In this document: piece by piece, positions 60,102-64,000 of the stretch | Position numbering within the stretch: the stretch's first letter is position 1 | Layout: each line of letters starts with the position of its first letter | Origin: Leishmania panamensis | Lineage: Eukaryota > Euglenozoa > Kinetoplastea > Trypanosomatida > Trypanosomatidae | Direction of reading: 5' to 3' | Assembly (NCBI RefSeq): GCF_000755165.1 | Contig: NC_025866.1 | Location: 495,104 to 559,103, forward strand | Length of the DNA stretch: 64,000 bases | Translations under genes and position numbers: made by a program | Notes under the pieces: generated by a model | What the model saw: the letters and a program-made list of their open reading frames with translations, nothing else | The model's database searches: none | Told to the model about the DNA's origin: nothing

Positions 60102-60480
60102 CCGCACCGACGTGGTGTAGTGCTAGGCAAGCGAGACTCTGCACACATATACCCACGCCAGAGAACGATCCCCGTCCGTGGAGTGCAGCGGATATCCCTC
60201 TATCTTCCTCCTGTGAAAACACCCCTATAGAGTCCTCCTACTGGCCAAAGAAAATCTTGTCAGCAGTACACGTTTCTACAGGGGATATGGTGGCATAGAA
60301 TAAGCGAAGACCGAGGTGAGCGTTTTATCAACAGCATGAATGAAGGCAGTGGATGAAAAGAGAAACATGCAACTGAAGAAGACTGAATCCAACCGCCACA
60401 ATCGTTGGAAGCAAATGGGCATGTTGCAGTCGACGCCAGCGAGACTGGGCGTCCACAACAAGCATGTCCATAGACGCGTG

Positions 60481-60504
60481 TAGCATACACGCACGTGTAT
60501 GCTA
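60481..60504. repeat. inverted repeat, 11-bp perfect arms, 2-nt loop
   Basis: TAGCATACACG (60481-60491) and CGTGTATGCTA (60494-60504) are exact reverse complements separated by CA. It is nearly a full palindrome. Confidence 0.9.
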
Positions 60505-61415
60505 ATTTTGAACAAAGTGCCCACGTTACACAACTCCACTTCTGTGCGCAAGTAAGTTTGAGATCACTCCTTCGCTTCTTTCGGGTAATGTCGCTTACAC
60601 GGCTCAGAGGTGTCACTCCAAGAGCGGTTGATAAAAGACAGATCTCGCCGCGACTAGCACTTTCGCCACGCCCGAGTAGGATACCGAGACCGATATGATC
60701 TACAGAAGTCATCTGCGCCACAGTGCGTACTATGGTGTTGTTTGCTTGATGAATTTTTGCCTCCATGCTCCATGCACTCTCGCAGTCTCGACCGTTTGTC
60801 CATCTCCGTGACGCCTTGTGCTTGGCAAAGGTTTCACCGCAACCTTCACAGCAGCCGTAAGAAAACGACCAACACGAGGCAACGATGAAGGAACACCCGA
60901 ACACACACCCGGGCGACCACCTTGACGAACGTGAAGAGGGCGGTACCACAAACAACAAAAAAATACGAGCAAACGAAATGAACAACACCGAAAACCCAAA
61001 GAGTTTGTGAGAGGCGAGGGCTCCTTCTCCGCAGGCAACACCGTATCCCCAGCAAACCCTCCTCCCCTCCCCCAAAATAAAGAAGAAAACCGCCACCTCG
61101 ACAACTGCTACAGCACAACACTGCTGCTAGTGAGGTACGGAATGCCATCCACCGTGAAAGCAGAAACAACAAAAACAGCATCTTCCGAAAGAAAGAGAAA
61201 AGAGGATAACGCCGCTGCGCACCTCTCAAGAGATGTAGCTGCATGGCTACAAAAACCACAGACGCACTCCCCTCCCAAGTTCGACAAACAACGACAAGAA
61301 TATACAAAATGATCCTTAGCAACTGAGACTCCATACAAGATTAGTTTTCAACACATGCATGCCAAATATTAAAATCATCGTCATCCCAACAGCATCACAG
61401 CCGCGCTGAGCCCCG

Positions 61416-61500
61416 CACTCCCGCAACAGCAGTCGAGCAGCGCACAGGAGAGAGGAGCGTCACCCACCCGTGTGCGCTGCTCGACCCCTGTGCGGGACTG
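61416..61500. repeat. long imperfect hairpin, about 30-bp arms, 24-nt loop
   Basis: The arms are 61416-61446 and 61471-61500. The inner 15 bp are perfect: GTCGAGCAGCGCACA (61432-61446) pairs with TGTGCGCTGCTCGAC (61471-61485). The outer part pairs CACTCCCGCA with TGCGGGACTG with few mismatches and a one-base bulge. It lies about 390 nt downstream of the stop codon of the small membrane-protein candidate, so in its 3' UTR if that gene is real. Confidence 0.85.
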
Positions 61501-61887
61501 TGGAAGTATGTCCCAAGGGCGCAACGAAAGACAATGAACAGTGCGAAAAATACAGCACAGAAAATGCGGCACACCCGAGGGATTCGGAGTGGAATCTGCG
61601 CAGCGACGGGAGAGAAACGCCAAGACGCCTGAAAGCAAGAAGGGGCGCGTAGGTCCACACCCATCCGTTCATGCATGTACATGCACCAGGAGAGGCAAGC
61701 AGTATGCCACCGCAGAGTAAGCGCGCGCGCCTCACTCCGCTGCCAGGCGAGAGTTATAGGACATCCATAGCAGCACGTACTTTTTCTCTTCCTCCTCCTT
61801 CACTCCCCATCCTTCACGGACTTCCTCCACGTTCAGTGGCTATGCGGTAAGGTGGCCTATGCACTACCTCCCCCCACCTTCGACACA

Positions 61888-62310
61888 TCACGCAAAAGGA
61901 TGCGCACAACACAGAGAGCGAGAAAGAGCGGCGAAGGAGAAAGCCTCGTCAGGAGCGAAGACACCCACGACCACACCACCGCCAAGACCACACAGCGAAA
62001 GGAGAGACACCTTTCTGTGTCTCGAAACACCGTGCGCACCGCCACAGCGAGGCGAGGGCACAGCGGGCGCGCCCGCCATCGCCGCGGCACAACGGCGCGG
62101 CAGTGTCAGGAAGGGGAGTCTGCTGTAGCACAGGCCCCAGCCGGCAATGTAAGCGGCGAGGCCGGCACCGCAGGCGTATGTGGTGGCCACCGCACCGCCA
62201 TCTGCACTGGCCAAGAGCCGGGTCACGCAGCCCCTCCTGCGGAGCATGCGGCACGAGGCGTTGCGCTGCGCAGGGCCGTCCCCATGCTTGCGGTAACAGG
62301 CGTCCACCAT
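61888..62310 (-). CDS. small membrane protein candidate
   Basis: A frame of 140 aa from the ATG at 62308-62310 (MVDACYRKHGDGPAQ) to the TGA at 61888-61890. The first 85 codons end mostly in G or C, as expected for coding sequence here, and give sensible text including the Gly/Ala-rich segment GGAVATTYACGAGLAAYIAG (about 38-57), a possible membrane helix. A second hydrophobic patch (VSLLSLCGLGGGVVVGVF) follows near 105-122. After about residue 95 the codon bias weakens, so the gene may be frameshifted or the frame may change. The surrounding DNA is very GC-rich, which keeps other frames open as well, so the call is tentative. No family recognised. Confidence 0.42.
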   Translation of the reverse strand: MVDACYRKHGDGPAQRNASCRMLRRRGCVTRLLASADGGAVATTYACGAGLAAYIAGWGLCYSRLPFLTLPRRCAAAMAGAPAVPSPRCGGAHGVSRHRKVSLLSLCGLGGGVVVGVFAPDEAFSFAALSRSLCCAHPFA

Positions 62311-63420
62311 GAGCGCGGTGACGGCACAGCACGGCAACGCCGAAGAGGCACGCCAGAGCGCGGACGCGGACGGGAGCCGTGCTCAGAGCCCCAGCCGCGC
62401 GCGGAAGCGCTTCCGGCGCTGGGGACAGCCTCCCCCGATAAGCTGCCTCTCCCGCCATCCCACCTGGCAGGGGTGCGCGGGCGCTAGGTGCTGCGCGACG
62501 GAGGAGCCGGCAACGGCCGGACAGGAAAGAGCACGCTGGGGAGCGGGCGTGCCGCAACGCACAGAGAGGAGATGAGAGAATACGCTCTCGGAGCGCAGGA
62601 GAGGGAGGGGGAGTGGGGCACGGCCCGTAGGCACGTGCACGGCCGTGTATGGGTGGGCGTGTGGCAAGGTGGGGGAGGGTGGCGGGGAGAGAGAGATGGT
62701 CGGTGTGCAAGGGTGCCATCAGGCCACACGAACGCGCGTGGAGCATGGGAGGAAGAAGAGCATGCGAGTCGAGCGAGAGACGGCCGCGGAGGCGCGCCGG
62801 CTACCCAAGAGGAACGGCCTCACAGCGCAGGGGTGCGCGCAAGAGGCGGGTGGAGGGCCGCGAGCACCGCCGAGGAGGAGCAGACGCGCACGCGCGCGGC
62901 AAGGTGCAAACGGGAAGAGGCAGAGGGGGACAGCAGAGTCAAAGGCAGTGCAAGAGAGCAGCGCGGCGGCCTCGCACTTCCACGCTCCGCAAATCGCTCA
63001 TCCCTCGATCGCCTCCCCCGCCACCCTCCTTGGCTGGCTGCACTGCCCCTTATCTTCGCCCGTCACTGCCTCCTGGTTGTCCGCTGCTCCCCGATGCGGC
63101 TTCGCCCCCTCGCTGTCGTCGCGTAGCGTGTGCGTGCCGTTCCCATTCCTTTCCACCTGCGCATCTCCCAGCGCCGCACTCGCCCTCGCCGCCGTGGGCA
63201 GGCGCACGGGGTACGTCAGCACAGGTGCCGCAGAAAGACTCCAAGGCGAGAGCCAGCGAGCGAGCAAAGGGAAGAGGAAGGCGTGGCGCAGGAGGCATCC
63301 CTTGAACGCACACACACACACACAGGCGCAGAGCTGCAGACCACACGCGCCTCCTCAAGCTCGCCTCTCCACACAACCGCTGCCGCTTTCTAGTCTTTCC
63401 GTCCCTGTAGAGCGAAGGCA
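62311..63420. other. GC-rich block, no gene resolved
   Basis: Several overlapping long frames are open on both strands (plus 62488-63126 and 62645-63553; minus 61949-62746) because the sequence is very GC-rich and stop-poor. None shows a family motif, consistent codon bias or a good start. Arg/Ala/Gly/Pro dominate the products. I treat it as a non-coding spacer, or a gene I cannot resolve. Confidence 0.45.
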
Positions 63421-64000
63421 GGTGCTCAATTATGCTCACTGGGTGTCGTCGACCTGTTACTTTCCTATCGCTGCCTTCTTGAGACTTCGCCTAGCGACTC
63501 TCGCTTGCCCTTCTTCGACGTCATGGAGAGCAGACGCGAGAAGGGCGAGATAACGGAGGCTAGGAAAACAATCTTTGTCTCACCCACTACTCAGCGAAAG
63601 GAGGGGGGAGAAGAGCAGTGAGCTATGCAACACAGAGAGAACAAAAGGAAAACAAAAAAGGCTCCGGCAGGAAAACAGAAAGGGGGAGGAGTGCAGGAGG
63701 GAGGCCCGAGTGGCGAAGGGGAGAGCGACGACGAGCGGGACATCACGTCGAGCTCGCCATCCGTCCCCCCCCCCTCAGCCGTCGCATGCATACCCTCTTA
63801 CATTCACAGGCAAATGAGGGCAAAGACACATTACCGAAGAGCTCGAGAAGTTAAACAGGGCATAGCGCATAAACTCAATATGGGCATGTAAGACAGCAAT
63901 GAAAACTGAAGCACCACTATCCTATGGCCGTAGGGGCGTGCGTGTACATTTGAGCGAGCGGGTGTGTCGTGACAACTCCGCTTCTTTTCGTTCGCCATAG
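63421..64000. other. intergenic sequence at the window end
   Basis: Purine-rich (plus strand) tracts return at 63595-63740, as in the other leaders of minus-strand genes, including a purine run at 63664-63690. No gene seen. Confidence 0.5.

Larger units (their letters stand above)
59937..61887. other. spacer with inverted repeats
   Basis: Leader of the F-box-like gene and 3' UTR of the next candidate gene. It holds two notable inverted repeats (60481-60504 and 61416-61500). The open minus frame at 60260-61096 starts only at a GTG, is Cys/Ser-rich, and I do not accept it. Confidence 0.5.

Noticed and set aside
60260..61096. Minus frame of 278 codons
   Set aside because: Begins at GTG with no suitable ATG, product is Cys/Ser-rich and lacks the G/C-ending codon pattern of the real genes.
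62645..63553. Plus frame of 302 codons in the GC-rich block
   Set aside because: Opposite to all other genes, Arg/Ala/Pro/Gly-rich, overlaps other open frames; explained by scarcity of stop codons in GC-rich DNA.
1..64000. CRISPR arrays, bacterial operons or ribosome binding sites
   Set aside because: No spaced direct repeats and no prokaryotic gene layout; the sequence is kinetoplastid nuclear DNA.
1..64000. tRNA, rRNA or spliced-leader RNA genes
   Set aside because: I saw no cloverleaf with A/B boxes, rRNA core or tandem spliced-leader unit, but cannot exclude small RNA genes without a covariance search.

Overview
The window looks like chromosomal DNA of a trypanosomatid, most likely a Leishmania species. 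Every convincing protein gene (16, plus one weaker candidate) lies on the minus strand. No intron is evident. Genes are separated by 0.4-4.9 kb spacers rich in purine on the plus strand, which read as polypyrimidine tracts followed by AG on the transcribed strand. This is the layout of a polycistronic unit processed by spliced-leader trans-splicing and coupled polyadenylation. Codons favour G/C at the third position. The spacers carry dinucleotide microsatellites and fragments of SIDER/DIRE-type retroposons, which are typical of Leishmania. I cannot fix the species from sequence alone. A run of exactly 100 N (1511-1610) is an assembly gap of unknown true size.

Layout in coordinate order (transcription runs from high to low). 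1-1.1 kb: possible decayed coding remnant. 2.6-6.9 kb: glycosomal dihydroxyacetone-phosphate/glycerol-3-phosphate acyltransferase. 10.1-11.8 kb: hypothetical protein with two possible RRM-like segments. 13.0-14.6 kb: SBDS ribosome-maturation protein with a long charged tail. 16.0-16.8 kb: SPEF1/CLAMP-type calponin-homology protein, probably axonemal. 17.9-25.3 kb: giant disordered protein of about 2472 aa. 26.2-27.7 kb: tRNA-dihydrouridine synthase of the Dus4 type. 28.3-29.7 kb: candidate ATG101-like HORMA protein. 30.9-31.5 kb: DUF167/YggU family. 32.9-34.2 kb: NUDT19-like protein with a destroyed Nudix box. 36.7-37.2 kb: small RGG protein with an ALY/REF-like N-terminal motif. 42.1-43.6 kb: coiled-coil protein. 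46.3-47.0 kb: single-pass Cys-rich membrane protein. 47.5-49.4 kb: unknown. 50.2-55.6 kb: DEVH-box helicase with two dsRNA-binding domains. 56.6-57.3 kb: probable mitochondrial membrane protein. 58.3-59.9 kb: F-box-like protein. 61.9-62.3 kb: small membrane-protein candidate, followed by a GC-rich, poorly interpretable block to about 63.4 kb.

Mobile DNA: a degenerate non-LTR retrotransposon (DIRE-like, 38.9-41.5 kb) still encodes recognisable reverse-transcriptase fragments. It shares a 410-bp segment, identical by eye, with a SIDER2-like element at 45.0-45.5 kb. Two more decayed SIDER-like stretches are suggested near 8.8-9.1 kb and 35.3-35.5 kb. All are oriented with transcription and so would lie in 3' UTRs.

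The genes do not form one pathway, as is usual for trypanosomatid polycistrons. The observations most worth following are the catalytically dead Nudix paralogue, the ATG101-like candidate, the ALY-like RGG protein, the dsRBD helicase, the identical retroposon segments, and a long imperfect hairpin at 61416-61500.
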